Shown here: positions 52,904-64,000 of the stretch, piece by piece
How the letters are laid out: each line of letters opens with the position of its first letter
How positions within the stretch are numbered: the stretch's first letter is position 1
Source of the DNA: an uncultured Atopobiaceae bacterium
GTDB lineage: Bacteria > Actinomycetota > Coriobacteriia > Coriobacteriales > Atopobiaceae
Reading direction: 5' to 3'
DNA length: 64,000 nucleotides
Assembly (NCBI GenBank): GCA_944320975.1
Contig: CALUJM010000001.1
Span: 248,001 to 312,000 of the forward strand
Notes under the pieces: generated by a model
What the model was told of the DNA's origin: nothing
Seen by the model: only the letters and a program-made list of their open reading frames with translations
The model's database searches: none
Made by a program: the position numbers and the translations under genes

Positions 52904-53809
52904 ATGCCACGTACCGAGCCATGGACGATCAAGAGGGTGCTCGACTGGACGAGCGGCTACCTTGAGCGCAAGGGGGACGAGCACCCCCGCCTCTCCGCCG
53001 AGTGGCTGCTCGCCAACGTCTGCGGGCTCTCGCGCGTGGAGCTCTACGTCAACTTTGACAAGCCGCTCGAGGCGGGAGAGCTCGACGCCATGCACGCGGC
53101 CATCGAGCGTCGCGCCGCGGGCGAGCCGCTGCAGTACGTGACGGGCGAGATGCCGTTTCGCCACATCGTTCTCAAGTGCGAGCGCGGCGTGCTCATCCCG
53201 CGTCCCGAGACCGAGGTTCTGGTGGACGCCGCGCTCGAGGGCGTGGATGCGGCCGCCGAGAAGAGCGACGAGGGGGCGGGTCCCGTCCGCGTGCTCGAGG
53301 TGGGCACGGGGACGGGATGCATCGCGCTCTCCATCGCCTCCGAGCGTCCCGGCGCGCTCGTCACGGCCACCGACCTCTCTCCGCGCGCCGTCGAGCTCGC
53401 CGCGCGCAACCGCGAGGCCCTGGGCCTCGAGGAGGCGGTGGACGTCATCGAGTGCGACCTCGCCACGGGAGTGAACCCCGATCTCATGGGCTCCTTCTCG
53501 GTGCTCGTCTCCAACCCGCCCTACATTCCCACGCAGGTGCTGCGCGACGAGGTGCCCGCCGAGGTGGCCGACTTCGAGCCGGAGCTCGCGCTCGACGGCG
53601 GCGACGATGGGCTTGACGTCTTCCGTCGCCTTGTCGAGCTCGCGCCCGAGGCGCTCGCGCCGGGCGGCATGCTCGCCGTCGAGCTCTTCGAGGGGGCCCT
53701 CGACGCCGCCGCGGACCTCGTCCGCGCACAGGGCGGGTGGGGTTCCGTCGAGGTGCGCGAGGACCTCACGCGCCGCCCGCGCGTGCTCGTCGCCGTGAGG
53801 GAGGGGTAG
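52904..53809 (+). CDS. prmC: Release factor glutamine methyltransferase PrmC
   Basis: 301 aa. N-terminal helical domain (SAEWLLANVCGLSRVELYV) and the PLQYVTGEMPF motif, followed by a Rossmann methyltransferase with LEVGTGTGCIALS and catalytic SNPPYIP. It methylates the GGQ glutamine of RF1 and RF2, matching its position behind prfA. ATG 52904 follows GAAGGAGGGG. A TATGAT box at 52867 suggests its own promoter after the repeat array. Confidence 0.96.
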   Translation: MPRTEPWTIKRVLDWTSGYLERKGDEHPRLSAEWLLANVCGLSRVELYVNFDKPLEAGELDAMHAAIERRAAGEPLQYVTGEMPFRHIVLKCERGVLIPRPETEVLVDAALEGVDAAAEKSDEGAGPVRVLEVGTGTGCIALSIASERPGALVTATDLSPRAVELAARNREALGLEEAVDVIECDLATGVNPDLMGSFSVLVSNPPYIPTQVLRDEVPAEVADFEPELALDGGDDGLDVFRRLVELAPEALAPGGMLAVELFEGALDAAADLVRAQGGWGSVEVREDLTRRPRVLVAVREG

Positions 53810-53811
53810 CC

Positions 53812-54459
53812 GTGGAGGTTCTTCTCGCCCAGGGCCAGGACCGGCCCGAGCCGTCCCTGGTCGCACGCGTCGCAGACGCTCTGCGCGCGGGCGGCGTTGC
53901 CGTTTTGCCCACCGACTCCGTCTATGGCATCTGCTGCGCCGCCGCGCCGAAAAACCCCGCACATGAGCGCATCTTCGAGGTGAAGCGGCGCGACCGCGCG
54001 CAGACGCTTCCATGGTTCGTGGCTGACGCCGCCGACCTCGACGTCTACGGGGAGCGCGTTCCCGACTGGGCACGCCGACTCGCCGAGCGCTTCTGGCCGG
54101 GCGCCCTCACGCTCGTGGTGCGCGCCTCATCCGCCGTTCCCGCCGAGTACGCCCAGCCCGGAGCGGACGGTCCCACTATCGCCCTGCGCGTCCCCGGGTC
54201 CGAGCTGGACCGCGCCGTCGTGCGCGCCCTCGGCCGCCCCGTTGCCCAGACGAGCGCCAACGTTCACGGCGCCCCGTCCGCGACCTCCGGTGCCGGCCTC
54301 GACCCCGCCGTCGCCGAGGCGGTCGACCTTGTGGTGGACGCTGGGCCCGCGCCTGTCGGCGTGGCCTCGACGATCGTGGATGCCACCGGCGCCGAGCCGC
54401 GCGTCCTGCGCGAGGGCGCGCTCACCGAGGCGGAGGTCCTTCTCGCCGCGCGCGGCTAG
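53812..54459 (+). CDS. tsaC: L-threonylcarbamoyladenylate synthase (TsaC/Sua5)
   Basis: 215 aa. VLPTDSVYGICC, the KRRDRAQTLPW nucleotide-binding strand, FWPGALTLVVRA and TSANVHGAPSA are typical of the YrdC/Sua5 fold, which makes threonylcarbamoyl-AMP for tRNA t6A. GTG 53812 begins two bases after the prmC stop, with GGAGGGG in front, so the two are co-translated. It lacks the extra C-terminal Sua5 domain, so TsaC is the better name. Confidence 0.93.
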   Translation: MEVLLAQGQDRPEPSLVARVADALRAGGVAVLPTDSVYGICCAAAPKNPAHERIFEVKRRDRAQTLPWFVADAADLDVYGERVPDWARRLAERFWPGALTLVVRASSAVPAEYAQPGADGPTIALRVPGSELDRAVVRALGRPVAQTSANVHGAPSATSGAGLDPAVAEAVDLVVDAGPAPVGVASTIVDATGAEPRVLREGALTEAEVLLAARG

Positions 54460-54582
54460 TCGTTACATCTCGCGTCAATCTGCGGATTGGGCACGCGGGG
54501 CCCCTCACGCGCCGTGCTACAGTTGTCCTGCAGCACCTCGTACGCCCGCCGGGGCGGGCATCCTGCAAAGAGAGGGGTTCCC

Positions 54583-55836
54583 ATGACCTACGAGCACCTG
54601 AGCGCGTCCGATCCGGAGGTCTTCTCGGCCGTGAGCGACGAGCTGCGCCGACAGCGCTCCTCGATCGAGCTCATCGCGTCCGAGAACTTCGTCTCCCAGG
54701 CGGTGATGGAGGCAGTCGGGTCCCCACTCACCAACAAGTACGCCGAGGGCCTGCCCGGCAAGCGCTACTACGGCGGCTGCTGGGCGGTGGACGAGGTCGA
54801 GAACCTCGCTCGCGAGCGCGCCAAGAAGCTCTTCGGGGCGGGCTTTGCCAACGTGCAGCCGCACTCCGGGGCGCAGGCGAACTACGCGGCGCTGGCCGCT
54901 CTCGTGCAGCCGGGCGACAAGATCATGGGCATGGCCCTGGACAACGGCGGACACCTCACGCACGGCTCGCCCGCCAACTTCTCCGGCAAGCTCTATGACG
55001 TCGTCTCCTATGGCGTCGACGAGCAGACCGAGCGCATCGACTACGACGCCGTCGCCGAGCGGGCCCAGGCCGAGAAGCCCAAGGTCATCATCGCCGGCGC
55101 CTCCGCCTACCCGCGCATCATCGACTTCGAGCGCTTCGCCGAGATCGCCCACTCCGTTGGCGCCTACCTCATGGTCGACATGGCGCACATCGCCGGCCTC
55201 GTGGCGACGGGCCGCCACCCCTCTCCGGTGCCCTGCGCCGACGTGGTGACCACCACCACGCACAAGACCCTGCGCGGCCCGCGCGGCGGCCTCATCCTCT
55301 GCAACGATCCCGACCTGGCCAAGAAGATCGACTCCGCGGTGTTCCCGGGCAGCCAGGGCGGGCCGCTCGAGCACGTCATCGCGGGCAAGGCCGTCGCCTT
55401 TGGCGAGGCGCTTGCCCCCGAGTTCGCCGACTATGCCGACGCCATCCTCGCCAACGCCCAGGCGCTCGGGCGCGGTATGGAGTCCCGTGGGCTGCGCCTC
55501 GTCTCCGGCGGGACAGACAATCACCTCCTGCTCGTCGACCTCACCCCGGCGGGCGACGTCACGGGCAAGGACGCCGAGCGTGCGCTCGACTCCGTGGGCA
55601 TCACGGTCAACAAGAACACCATCCCCGGTGAGAAGCGCTCGCCGTTCGTCACGAGCGGCATCCGCGTCGGCTCCGCCGCCGCGACCACGCGCGGCTTCTC
55701 CGAGCGGGAGTGCGAGCGCATCGGCCAGCTCATCGGCGAGGTCGTGGGCGCGACGGGCAACGCCGACCTGCTCGACCGCGTGAGCATGGAGGTCCGCGAG
55801 CTGCTCGCCTGCCACCCGCTCTACCCCGAGCTGTAG
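54583..55836 (+). CDS. glyA: Serine hydroxymethyltransferase
   Basis: 417 aa. [13 protein letters not shown] at the N-terminus, [15 protein letters not shown], the PLP lysine in [14 protein letters not shown] and [17 protein letters not shown] are all diagnostic. It interconverts serine and glycine while charging tetrahydrofolate. AGAGAGGGG precedes the ATG; a TACAGT box at about 54519 is a possible -10. A GGGGAC palindrome begins on the base after the stop. Confidence 0.98.
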   Translation: MTYEHLSASDPEVFSAVSDELRRQRSSIELIASENFVSQAVMEAVGSPLTNKYAEGLPGKRYYGGCWAVDEVENLARERAKKLFGAGFANVQPHSGAQANYAALAALVQPGDKIMGMALDNGGHLTHGSPANFSGKLYDVVSYGVDEQTERIDYDAVAERAQAEKPKVIIAGASAYPRIIDFERFAEIAHSVGAYLMVDMAHIAGLVATGRHPSPVPCADVVTTTTHKTLRGPRGGLILCNDPDLAKKIDSAVFPGSQGGPLEHVIAGKAVAFGEALAPEFADYADAILANAQALGRGMESRGLRLVSGGTDNHLLLVDLTPAGDVTGKDAERALDSVGITVNKNTIPGEKRSPFVTSGIRVGSAAATTRGFSERECERIGQLIGEVVGATGNADLLDRVSMEVRELLACHPLYPEL

Positions 55837-55899
55837 TATGTGAATCGGGGACAGTCCCCAATTCACATATGCACGTTGGGGACTGTCCCCAATTAACAG
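55837..55899. repeat. Two adjacent GGGGAC palindromes between glyA and upp
   Basis: 55837-55869: 16-nt arms (TATGTGAATCGGGGAC and complement, one mismatch) around A, starting right after the glyA TAG. 55874-55899: a second unit with the TTGGGGAC-T-GTCCCCAA core, ending in AATTAACAG next to the upp ribosome-binding site. Confidence 0.92.
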
Positions 55900-55911
55900 A
55901 AAGGAGCAGAA

Positions 55912-56559
55912 ATGGCAGAAGAGTTCGACGCTGAGCGATTCACGGTCATCGACCACCCGCTCGTCCAGCACAAGCTGTCCATCCTTCGCGACAAGGCGAC
56001 CTCGACCAAGCAGTTCCGCGAGCTCGTGAACGAGCTCGCCATCTTCGAGGGCTACGAGGCCATGCGCGACTTCCCGCTCGAGGACGTGGAGGTGGAGACT
56101 CCGCTCGAGACCACGACCTGCAAGCGGCTCGCGGGCAAGAAGGTCGCGATCATCCCCATCCTGCGCGCCGGGATGGGCATGGTGGACGGCCTGCTCGAGC
56201 TCGTTCCCTCCGCCCGCGTGGGGCATGTGGGCATGTACCGCGACGAGGTCACCCACGAGCCGCACCAGTACTACTGCAAGTTCCCGGATGACATCCAGAA
56301 CCGCATCTGCCTCGTGGTAGACCCCATGCTCGCCACGGGCGGCTCCCTCACCGCGGCGATTCAATTTCTGCGTGAGGCGGGCGTGCGCGACATCCGCTGC
56401 CTGACGCTCGTCTCCGCACCCGAGGGCGTGCGCACGACGCTCGACTTCGACAAGGACGTGCGCCTCTACACCTGCGCGCTCGACCGTCAGCTCAACGAGC
56501 ACGCCTACATCCTGCCCGGCCTCGGCGACGCGGGCGACCGCATCTACGGCACCAAGTAG
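55912..56559 (+). CDS. upp: Uracil phosphoribosyltransferase
   Basis: 215 aa. [17 protein letters not shown] opens the protein, then [13 protein letters not shown], the PRPP motif [12 protein letters not shown] and the C-terminal [16 protein letters not shown], all typical of Upp. It salvages uracil to UMP. GAAAGGAG precedes the ATG. Confidence 0.98.
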   Translation: MAEEFDAERFTVIDHPLVQHKLSILRDKATSTKQFRELVNELAIFEGYEAMRDFPLEDVEVETPLETTTCKRLAGKKVAIIPILRAGMGMVDGLLELVPSARVGHVGMYRDEVTHEPHQYYCKFPDDIQNRICLVVDPMLATGGSLTAAIQFLREAGVRDIRCLTLVSAPEGVRTTLDFDKDVRLYTCALDRQLNEHAYILPGLGDAGDRIYGTK

Positions 56560-56684
56560 CGACCGCGCGGCGGCCTTTATCGTCTCTTTATGTCGAATGG
56601 GGGGCGCTCCGGCGCCCCCTTGACGTTTGGGGCGGTCGCGCTAGACTTCTCGTATTTCGGTATCGCTCGGACGGGACGGGGGCC

Positions 56685-56975
56685 ATGGACTTCTCGGTTG
56701 CCGTCATTGCGGGCGCGCTCTTCGGCCTTCTGGGCTGCGTGGCGCCTGCGGTGCTGTTCGAGCGGGCTCTGAGGGGCGGTGTCGGGCTCAGCCTTGCGTC
56801 CGGCATCGCGGCGATCGGCGCGTCGTTCGTCACGCTGGCCGTCGTCCTGCTCGTGGTGTACACTGCCACGGACACGGGCTTCCTGGAGTTTGGGAGCTCT
56901 ATGGTCGCCTCGCTCCTGCTCTTCTGGGGGGTCGAGGCGGTAAGGGGCTGGCGCGCCGCCAACGGCAGCCGCTAG
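56685..56975 (+). CDS. Small membrane protein at the head of the atp operon (AtpI-like position)
   Basis: 96 aa with about three hydrophobic spans (VAVIAGALFGLLGCVAPAV, GIAAIGASFVTLAVVLLVV, MVASLLLFWGVEAV). It sits where atpI is usually found, 21 bp before atpB, and probably assists ATP synthase assembly or ion supply; sequence similarity to AtpI is too weak to be sure by eye. The start ATG 56685 has GGACGGGGGCC upstream, not a clean ribosome-binding site. Confidence 0.7.
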   Translation: MDFSVAVIAGALFGLLGCVAPAVLFERALRGGVGLSLASGIAAIGASFVTLAVVLLVVYTATDTGFLEFGSSMVASLLLFWGVEAVRGWRAANGSR

Positions 56976-56996
56976 GCCGGGAGGAAAGGACATAGC

Positions 56997-57806
56997 GTGG
57001 GCAATCCTCTGGACAGCCTGGGCGAGGAGGTCAACGAGCTCGTCAAGAGCTTCACGTCTCAGCCGATCGTCGGCGATCTCAACACGCTCGGCTTCACGCA
57101 GTACTCGTTCTGGTTTGCGGTGGCGGTCGCGCTGATGCTCGTCGCGCTCTTCGTCTTCAAGAAGAAGCAGTCCGCGAGCCTCGTGCCCCAGGGCTTCTTC
57201 GTGAATGGCATGGAGTACCTCGTCGAGTTCATCCGTGACGACATGTGCAAGGGCCTGCTCGGGGAGTCCTGGAAGCGCCACTTCCCCTTCATCGCCACGG
57301 TGTTCCTCGTGGTTCTCGCCAACAACATCGTCGGCATCATCCCGGGCTGCAAGCCGGGCACGGGCACCATCTCCACCACGGCCGCCCTGGCCATCTGCTC
57401 GTTCGTCTACTTCATCGCCTGCGGCGTCAAGAAGAAGGGCGCGCTCGGCTATGCCAAGAGCCTCGCGCCCGCCGGCGTGGCCTTCCCGCTCAACGCCCTC
57501 GTGTGGCTGATCGAGGTCTTCTCCACGATTCTGCGCCTCATCACCCTCGCCGTCCGACTCTTCTGTAACCTCTTCGCGGGCCACGTGGTCATGGGCACCT
57601 TCGCGATTCTGGCCTCGCTCTTCTTCGAGCCCATGGTGCAGGCCTTCTCGATCGCCACCGCCGCGCAGGCGGGCGCGTCGGTCCTGTGGGTAGGCATCCT
57701 GCTCGTCATCTACGTCGTGGAGATCATGGTGGCCGCCATCCAGGCCTACGTCTTCGCGCTTCTCTCCGCCGTCTACATCCAGATCGCCGAGTCCGACGAG
57801 GAGTAG
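56997..57806 (+). CDS. atpB: ATP synthase Fo subunit a
   Basis: 269 aa, multispanning. The essential arginine lies in the LRLITLAVRLFCNLFAGH helix, and the C-terminal VEIMVAAIQAYVFALLSAVYIQIA is the conserved last span region (shown in part here). It forms the proton half-channels against the c-ring. GTG 56997 follows GGGAGGAAAGGA. First core gene of a complete operon. Confidence 0.96.
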   Translation: MGNPLDSLGEEVNELVKSFTSQPIVGDLNTLGFTQYSFWFAVAVALMLVALFVFKKKQSASLVPQGFFVNGMEYLVEFIRDDMCKGLLGESWKRHFPFIATVFLVVLANNIVGIIPGCKPGTGTISTTAALAICSFVYFIACGVKKKGALGYAKSLAPAGVAFPLNALVWLIEVFSTILRLITLAVRLFCNLFAGHVVMGTFAILASLFFEPMVQAFSIATAAQAGASVLWVGILLVIYVVEIMVAAIQAYVFALLSAVYIQIAESDEE

Positions 57807-57919
57807 GCAGGCGAGAAGAACGGCAACTCGCGGACGCTCGTCCGCTGAGGAATAGCACGTTGGTTTGAAACTCGTCCCGGCTCACAACACCCATCGGGGC
57901 GAATGTCAAAGGAGGAACA

Positions 57920-58123
57920 GTGGGAGCTCTCGGTGTCGTTGGTTATGGTCTCGGCGTTATCGGCGCGGGCATCGGCATTGGCCTGGCCGCCAGTGGCGTC
58001 GCGCAGGGCATGGCTCGTCAGCCTGAGGTCCAGGGCCGTCTGTTCACGGTCTTCATCTTGGGCTCCGCCTTCGTCGAGGCGCTCGCCCTCATCGGCTTCG
58101 TCGTCAGCCTCATCGTAAAGTAG
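57920..58123 (+). CDS. atpE: ATP synthase Fo subunit c
   Basis: 67 aa, two spans in a hairpin: GVIGAGIGIGLAASGVAQG, polar loop ARQPEVQGRL, then ILGSAFVEALALIGFVVSL with the ion-carrying glutamate. The residues around the glutamate look like a proton-type rather than a sodium-type c subunit, though this is only suggestive. GTG start with AAAGGAGG upstream. Confidence 0.97.
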   Translation: MGALGVVGYGLGVIGAGIGIGLAASGVAQGMARQPEVQGRLFTVFILGSAFVEALALIGFVVSLIVK

Positions 58124-58153
58124 GGCTGTCGGACGAGCGAGTTGGAGGCACGC

Positions 58154-58759
58154 ATGAACAACACTGCTAGAAAGCTTGCCGCCCTCGCGGGCGCGACGGG
58201 CGTGGCCGTTTGGTCCGCGCCCGTGGTGTCGCTCGCGGAGGAGTCGGCCGTCGGGCCCGACATCCTCATCCCCAAGGTGGCCGAGTTCGTCCCGGCGCTC
58301 ATCGCCTTCCTGGTCATCCTGGCGGTCCTCAGCAAGCTCGTGTGGCCGTCGGTCCTCGAGATGATGGAGAAGCGCCAGGCGAAGATCCAGTCCGACCTCG
58401 ACGAGGCGGAGCGTTCCAAGCGCGAGGCGGCCGAGGAGGCCAAGAGCTACGAGGGCAAGATCCTCGAGGCGCACCACGAGGCCGACGCCATCATCGCCAA
58501 GGCCAAGAAGGAGGCCGAGGAGGTCCGCTCCCAGGTGCTCGCCAAGGCCCAGCGCGAGGCGGCTGATATCATCGCCAAGGCGCACGGTGCCGTGGACTCC
58601 GAGCGCCACAAGGCAATGATCGAGCTCTCGAGCTCGGTCGTCGACCTTTCCGTGGAGATTGCGAGCAAGATCATCGGCAACGACCTCTCCGAGGAGGAGC
58701 AGCGCCGTCTCGCCGAGAAGTACCTTGCGGAAGTGGGCGCGCCCGATGAGCGGAAGTAA
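58154..58759 (+). CDS. atpF: ATP synthase Fo subunit b
   Basis: 201 aa. The membrane span (VPALIAFLVILAVLSKLVW) begins only at about residue 48; before it is an extra ~35-residue signal-like stretch (LAALAGATGVAVWSAPVV) not present in short b subunits. A long charged helix follows (EMMEKRQAKIQSDLDEAE onward), the peripheral stalk. ATG 58154 follows TTGGAGG. The gene overlaps atpH by 14 bp. Confidence 0.95.
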   Translation: MNNTARKLAALAGATGVAVWSAPVVSLAEESAVGPDILIPKVAEFVPALIAFLVILAVLSKLVWPSVLEMMEKRQAKIQSDLDEAERSKREAAEEAKSYEGKILEAHHEADAIIAKAKKEAEEVRSQVLAKAQREAADIIAKAHGAVDSERHKAMIELSSSVVDLSVEIASKIIGNDLSEEEQRRLAEKYLAEVGAPDERK

Positions 58760-59222
58760 GCGCGAGCAGGCCGAGAAGGTCGAGGCGTACACCAGGGCGC
58801 TTCTCGAGGCGGCACGCTCCGAGGGCCGCGCCAACGCGGACCTCGTGCAGTGGCAGCACGCCCGCAAGTTCACGCCCGAGGTGCTCGAGACCCTGGCGGC
58901 CATGCAGCGCGAGGACGACATCGGCCTGCTCGAGGAGGTCGCCAAGCGCTACAAGGAGCTTCTCGACAGCCAGGACACCACGGTGTCCGTGACGGTCACC
59001 ACGGCGGTGCCCCTCGACGACGACCTGCGCGCCAAGGTGCGCGCAAAGGCGGAGAGCGACCTCAACGCCCCCGTCTATCTCGTCGAGCGCGTCGATCCCT
59101 CGATTATCGGCGGCATCATGCTCGAGGTTCGCGGCAAGCGCTACGACGCTTCCGTCCGCGCCCAGCTCGCCAACATCAGAAAGACGCTCTCGTCGACCTT
59201 CATCGAAGGCGAGGAACGATAA
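58746..59222 (+). CDS. atpH: ATP synthase F1 subunit delta
   Basis: 158 aa, somewhat short for the family (about 175-180). N-terminal helices YTRALLEAARSEGRANAD and the C-terminal DPSIIGGIMLEVRGKRYDAS, where GGIxLxVG-type sequence is the family hallmark. It caps F1 and binds the b stalk. ATG 58746 lies inside the end of atpF. The stop is directly followed by the atpA ATG. Confidence 0.93.
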   Translation: MSGSKREQAEKVEAYTRALLEAARSEGRANADLVQWQHARKFTPEVLETLAAMQREDDIGLLEEVAKRYKELLDSQDTTVSVTVTTAVPLDDDLRAKVRAKAESDLNAPVYLVERVDPSIIGGIMLEVRGKRYDASVRAQLANIRKTLSSTFIEGEER

Positions 59223-60887
59223 ATGGAAACCATCAGCTCCGAGAAGATCATGAGCACGCTGCGCGAGGAGCTCTCGCGCATCAACGCGACGGTCGACCGT
59301 CAGGAGGCCTCGGTCGTCACCGAGGTCGCCGACGGCATCGCCCGCGTCTCGGGCCTCAAGAGCGCCATGGCCGGCGAGCTGCTCAAGCTCACGAGCTCGG
59401 CCACGGGCCGCGACGTCTACGGCCTGGTGCAGAACCTCGACCAGGACGACGTGGGCGCGGTTCTCTTCGGCGAGGTCGAGGACATCAAGGAGGGCGACGA
59501 GTGCCGCACCACGGGGCGCGTCATGGACATCCCCGTCGGCCACGCCATGCTCGGCCGCGTCGTGAACCCGCTCGGCCAGCCGATCGACGGTCTCGGCCCC
59601 ATCAACACGACGCACCGTCGTCCCATCGAGTTCAAGGCCCCCGGCATCATGGAGCGCCAGCCGGTGTGCGAGCCCGTCCAGACGGGGCTTCTCGCCATCG
59701 ACGCGATGGTGCCCATCGGGCGCGGCCAGCGAGAGCTCATCATCGGCGACCGCAAGACGGGCAAGACGGCCATCGCCATCGACGCCATCGTCAACCAGCG
59801 CGACACCGACATGATCTGCATCTACGTCGCCATCGGCCAGAAGGCGTCGACCGTCGCCACGATTCGCGAGTCCCTCTCTCAGCACGGAGTGCTCGACAAG
59901 ACCGTGATTGTCGCCGCGACCGCCGCTGAGTCCGCGCCGATGCAGTACATCGCCCCGATGGCGGGCGCCGCCATCGGCGAGTACTTCATGTACAACGACG
60001 AGCACGGCAACCCTGCCGATGCCGAGCACCCCGGCGGCCACGTGCTGGTGGTCTACGACGACCTCTCCAAGCAGGCCGTCGCCTATCGCCAGATGTCGCT
60101 CACGCTGCACCGTCCGCCCGGACGCGAGGCCTACCCCGGCGACATCTTCTACCTGCACTCGCGCCTGCTCGAGCGTGCCTGCAAGCTCTCCGACGCCAAC
60201 GGCGGCGGGTCGCTCACGGCGCTCCCGATCATCGAGACGCAGGAGGGCGACGTCTCCGCCTACATCCCCACGAACGTGATCTCGATCACGGACGGCCAGA
60301 TCTACCTGCAGTCCAACCTCTTCTTCCAGGGTCAGCGCCCTGCCGTCGACGTGGGCATCTCCGTCTCCCGCGTCGGTGGCGACGCGCAGATCAAGGCCAT
60401 GAAGCAGGTCGTGGGCACGCTGCGCCTGGACCTCGCCGCCTTCCGCGAGAAGCAGGCCTTTTCGCAGTTCGGCTCCGACCTCGACGCGACGACGCAGTAC
60501 CAGCTCAACCACGGCGAGCACATGATGGAGCTGCTCAAGCAGCAGCGCTACTCGGCGCTCGACGTGCGCGACCAGGTCATCGCGATCTTTGCCGCCAAGG
60601 AGGACTTCCTCGACGACATCGACCTCGACCACGTGACGCTGTTCCGCGACGGGCTCGCCAAGTACATGGCGGACCACTGCCCCAAGCTGCGCAGCTCCGT
60701 CCTCGAGGGCAAGCTCGACGATGCCACCTCCAGCCGCCTTCGCGCCCGCATCGCGCGGTACAAGAAGCTCTTCCTCGCCGAGCACCCCAACAGGCGCCGC
60801 GCCGAGGACGTCGAGCAGGCTGCCGAGCAGACGGTCACGGCTCCGCCCGAGGGCGGCCACGAGCCGCTGGACGGCCAGGGGAAGTAA
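59223..60887 (+). CDS. atpA: ATP synthase F1 subunit alpha
   Basis: 554 aa, about 40 longer than usual because of a C-terminal tail ([18 protein letters not shown]). Walker [27 protein letters not shown] and the [20 protein letters not shown] signature are present. It is the non-catalytic nucleotide-binding subunit. Immediately follows atpH. Confidence 0.98.
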   Translation: METISSEKIMSTLREELSRINATVDRQEASVVTEVADGIARVSGLKSAMAGELLKLTSSATGRDVYGLVQNLDQDDVGAVLFGEVEDIKEGDECRTTGRVMDIPVGHAMLGRVVNPLGQPIDGLGPINTTHRRPIEFKAPGIMERQPVCEPVQTGLLAIDAMVPIGRGQRELIIGDRKTGKTAIAIDAIVNQRDTDMICIYVAIGQKASTVATIRESLSQHGVLDKTVIVAATAAESAPMQYIAPMAGAAIGEYFMYNDEHGNPADAEHPGGHVLVVYDDLSKQAVAYRQMSLTLHRPPGREAYPGDIFYLHSRLLERACKLSDANGGGSLTALPIIETQEGDVSAYIPTNVISITDGQIYLQSNLFFQGQRPAVDVGISVSRVGGDAQIKAMKQVVGTLRLDLAAFREKQAFSQFGSDLDATTQYQLNHGEHMMELLKQQRYSALDVRDQVIAIFAAKEDFLDDIDLDHVTLFRDGLAKYMADHCPKLRSSVLEGKLDDATSSRLRARIARYKKLFLAEHPNRRRAEDVEQAAEQTVTAPPEGGHEPLDGQGK

Positions 60888-60890
60888 ACA

Positions 60891-63289
<2,399 letters not shown>

Positions 63290-63293
63290 GCCC

Positions 63294-63728
63294 ATGGCCG
63301 AGCTCAACTGCCAGTTCGTCCGCCCGGACCGACAGCTCTTCGAGGGGCCCGTGGCAAACCTCGTGCTCGTCACCTATGCCGGCGAGCTCGGGGTCTGGCC
63401 CGGCCACGCCCCCGAGGTCGTCGCGCTGGGCGACGGCGTCGTGAGGATCCGGAGGCGCCCGGAGGACGGCGGGGGAGAGTACGACGTCGTCGTCTCCGGC
63501 GGGTATGCCGAGATTGACAACGACGGGGTCATCATCCTCGCCGACCATGCCCGCCGCACCGACGACATCGACCCCGACGTCGTGCGCGCCACGCGCGACG
63601 AGGCGATCGAGGCGCTCGACGAGCTGGAGAAGGGCGACTATCGCAGCGCGTATTACGAGAAGAAGATCAAGTGGTGTAACCTTCTGCTCAAGCAGGCGAT
63701 GGGTGGCGCCGCAGCGGCTTCACACTAG
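63294..63728 (+). CDS. atpC: ATP synthase F1 subunit epsilon
   Basis: 144 aa. Beta-sandwich domain with RPDRQLFEGPVANLVLVTYA, GELGVWPGHAPEVVALGDG and VSGGYAEIDNDGVIILADHA, then a two-helix C-terminus. It inhibits ATP hydrolysis. Starts four bases after atpD and ends 16 bp before murA, so murA may be cotranscribed. Confidence 0.95.
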   Translation: MAELNCQFVRPDRQLFEGPVANLVLVTYAGELGVWPGHAPEVVALGDGVVRIRRRPEDGGGEYDVVVSGGYAEIDNDGVIILADHARRTDDIDPDVVRATRDEAIEALDELEKGDYRSAYYEKKIKWCNLLLKQAMGGAAAASH

Positions 63729-63744
63729 CGAGCACGGAGGATAC

Positions 63745-64000
63745 ATGGACGTCATTCGCGTTGAGGGCGGTCACAGCGTTACGGGTTCCGTCAGGGTCGA
63801 GGGTGCCAAGAACTCGGCGCTCAAGCTCATGGCTGCGACCATCATGGCTCCCGGGGTGACGACGCTCACCAACGTGCCCAACATCGCCGACGTCCACGTG
63901 ATGGGCAAGGTGCTCAAGAACATCGGCGCCAAGATCGAGGTCGTGGGCGTCCACGAGCTCAAGATCGACACCTCCGACGTCGACTCGTGGGAGACCCCGT
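63745..64000 (+). CDS. murA: UDP-N-acetylglucosamine 1-carboxyvinyltransferase MurA (3' end cut by window)
   Basis: The first 85 residues are visible: VIRVEGGHSVTGSVRVEGAK followed by NSALKLMAATIMA and LTNVPNIADVHVM, the conserved N-terminus with the UDP-GlcNAc-binding Lys-Asn. It performs the first committed step of peptidoglycan synthesis. ATG 63745 follows CGGAGG. It runs on from the atp operon with a 16-bp gap. Confidence 0.95.
   Translation, partial: MDVIRVEGGHSVTGSVRVEGAKNSALKLMAATIMAPGVTTLTNVPNIADVHVMGKVLKNIGAKIEVVGVHELKIDTSDVDSWETP

Overview
This is a G+C-rich (roughly two thirds G+C by eye) bacterial chromosome segment, best read as a member of the Coriobacteriia (Actinomycetota), probably Atopobiaceae (Olsenella-like). 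Supporting signs are a dnaK-grpE-dnaJ-hspR cluster (HspR is an actinobacterial trait), mannose-family PTS genes, a DHPS-HPPK fusion, an Ala/Lys/Glu-rich extension on ribosomal protein L31, and the order rpmE-prfA-prmC-tsaC-glyA-upp-atp-murA. There are no phage genes, no rRNA, no CRISPR array and no transposase. Two tRNA genes are present.

Layout. 1-2195: 3' part of mfd. 2442-3473: YitT-type membrane protein on the minus strand. 3618-10066: a sugar operon with two SIS-domain deglycase-like enzymes around a mannose-family PTS (EIIA-EIIB fusion, EIIC, EIID), then a HAD phosphatase and a GntR/UTRA regulator; it resembles the fructoselysine/glucoselysine (gfr/frl) systems. 10107-11344: a small islet with a DUF4160/DUF2442 pair, flanked by a 41-bp direct repeat that duplicates the mazG promoter. 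11382-13880: mazG, divIC/ftsB-like and ppx/gppA. 13899-14273: tRNA-Leu(UAA), with a duplicated 3' tail, and tRNA-Glu(UUC). 14375-16383: two related repeat-type proteins of unknown function. 16632-22370: iron alcohol dehydrogenase, YhbY, HAD, a murE/pseudo-Mur-ligase pair and a YfcE-like phosphoesterase.

22574-33332 is a protein quality-control region: dnaK-grpE-dnaJ-hspR, clpB, a kinase-less PASTA protein and hsp20. dnaK, clpB and hsp20 share the same 23-bp inverted-repeat operator next to their promoters and are probably one HspR regulon. 33486-49115: a WalJ-like MBL hydrolase, a Phd/PIN toxin-antitoxin pair joined to tilS-hpt-ftsH, an aminotransferase, a PHP phosphoesterase, exonuclease III, patatin, sirtuin, folPK, a truncated biotin-ligase-like protein, coaX and a lipoprotein of unusual base composition. 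49326-56559: rpmE, prfA, prmC, tsaC, glyA and upp. 56685-63728: the full F1Fo ATP synthase operon. 63745 to the end: start of murA.

The intergenic DNA is unusual. It holds several families of near-perfect palindromes, most often a GGGGAC-W-GTCCCC core with differing but still symmetric arms, and these repeatedly start at or inside a stop codon. It also holds two copies of a ~128-bp element with 25-bp terminal inverted repeats, three spaced palindromes before clpB, a 91-nt hairpin after hsp20, and at least 14 copies of the 10-mer CGAGAAGAAC. In front of prfA (release factor 1) lies a short leader ORF with a good ribosome-binding site that ends in UAG, a stop codon read only by RF1, and an open reading frame runs from that UAG into prfA in the +1 frame. 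This is a possible RF1 autoregulation device.
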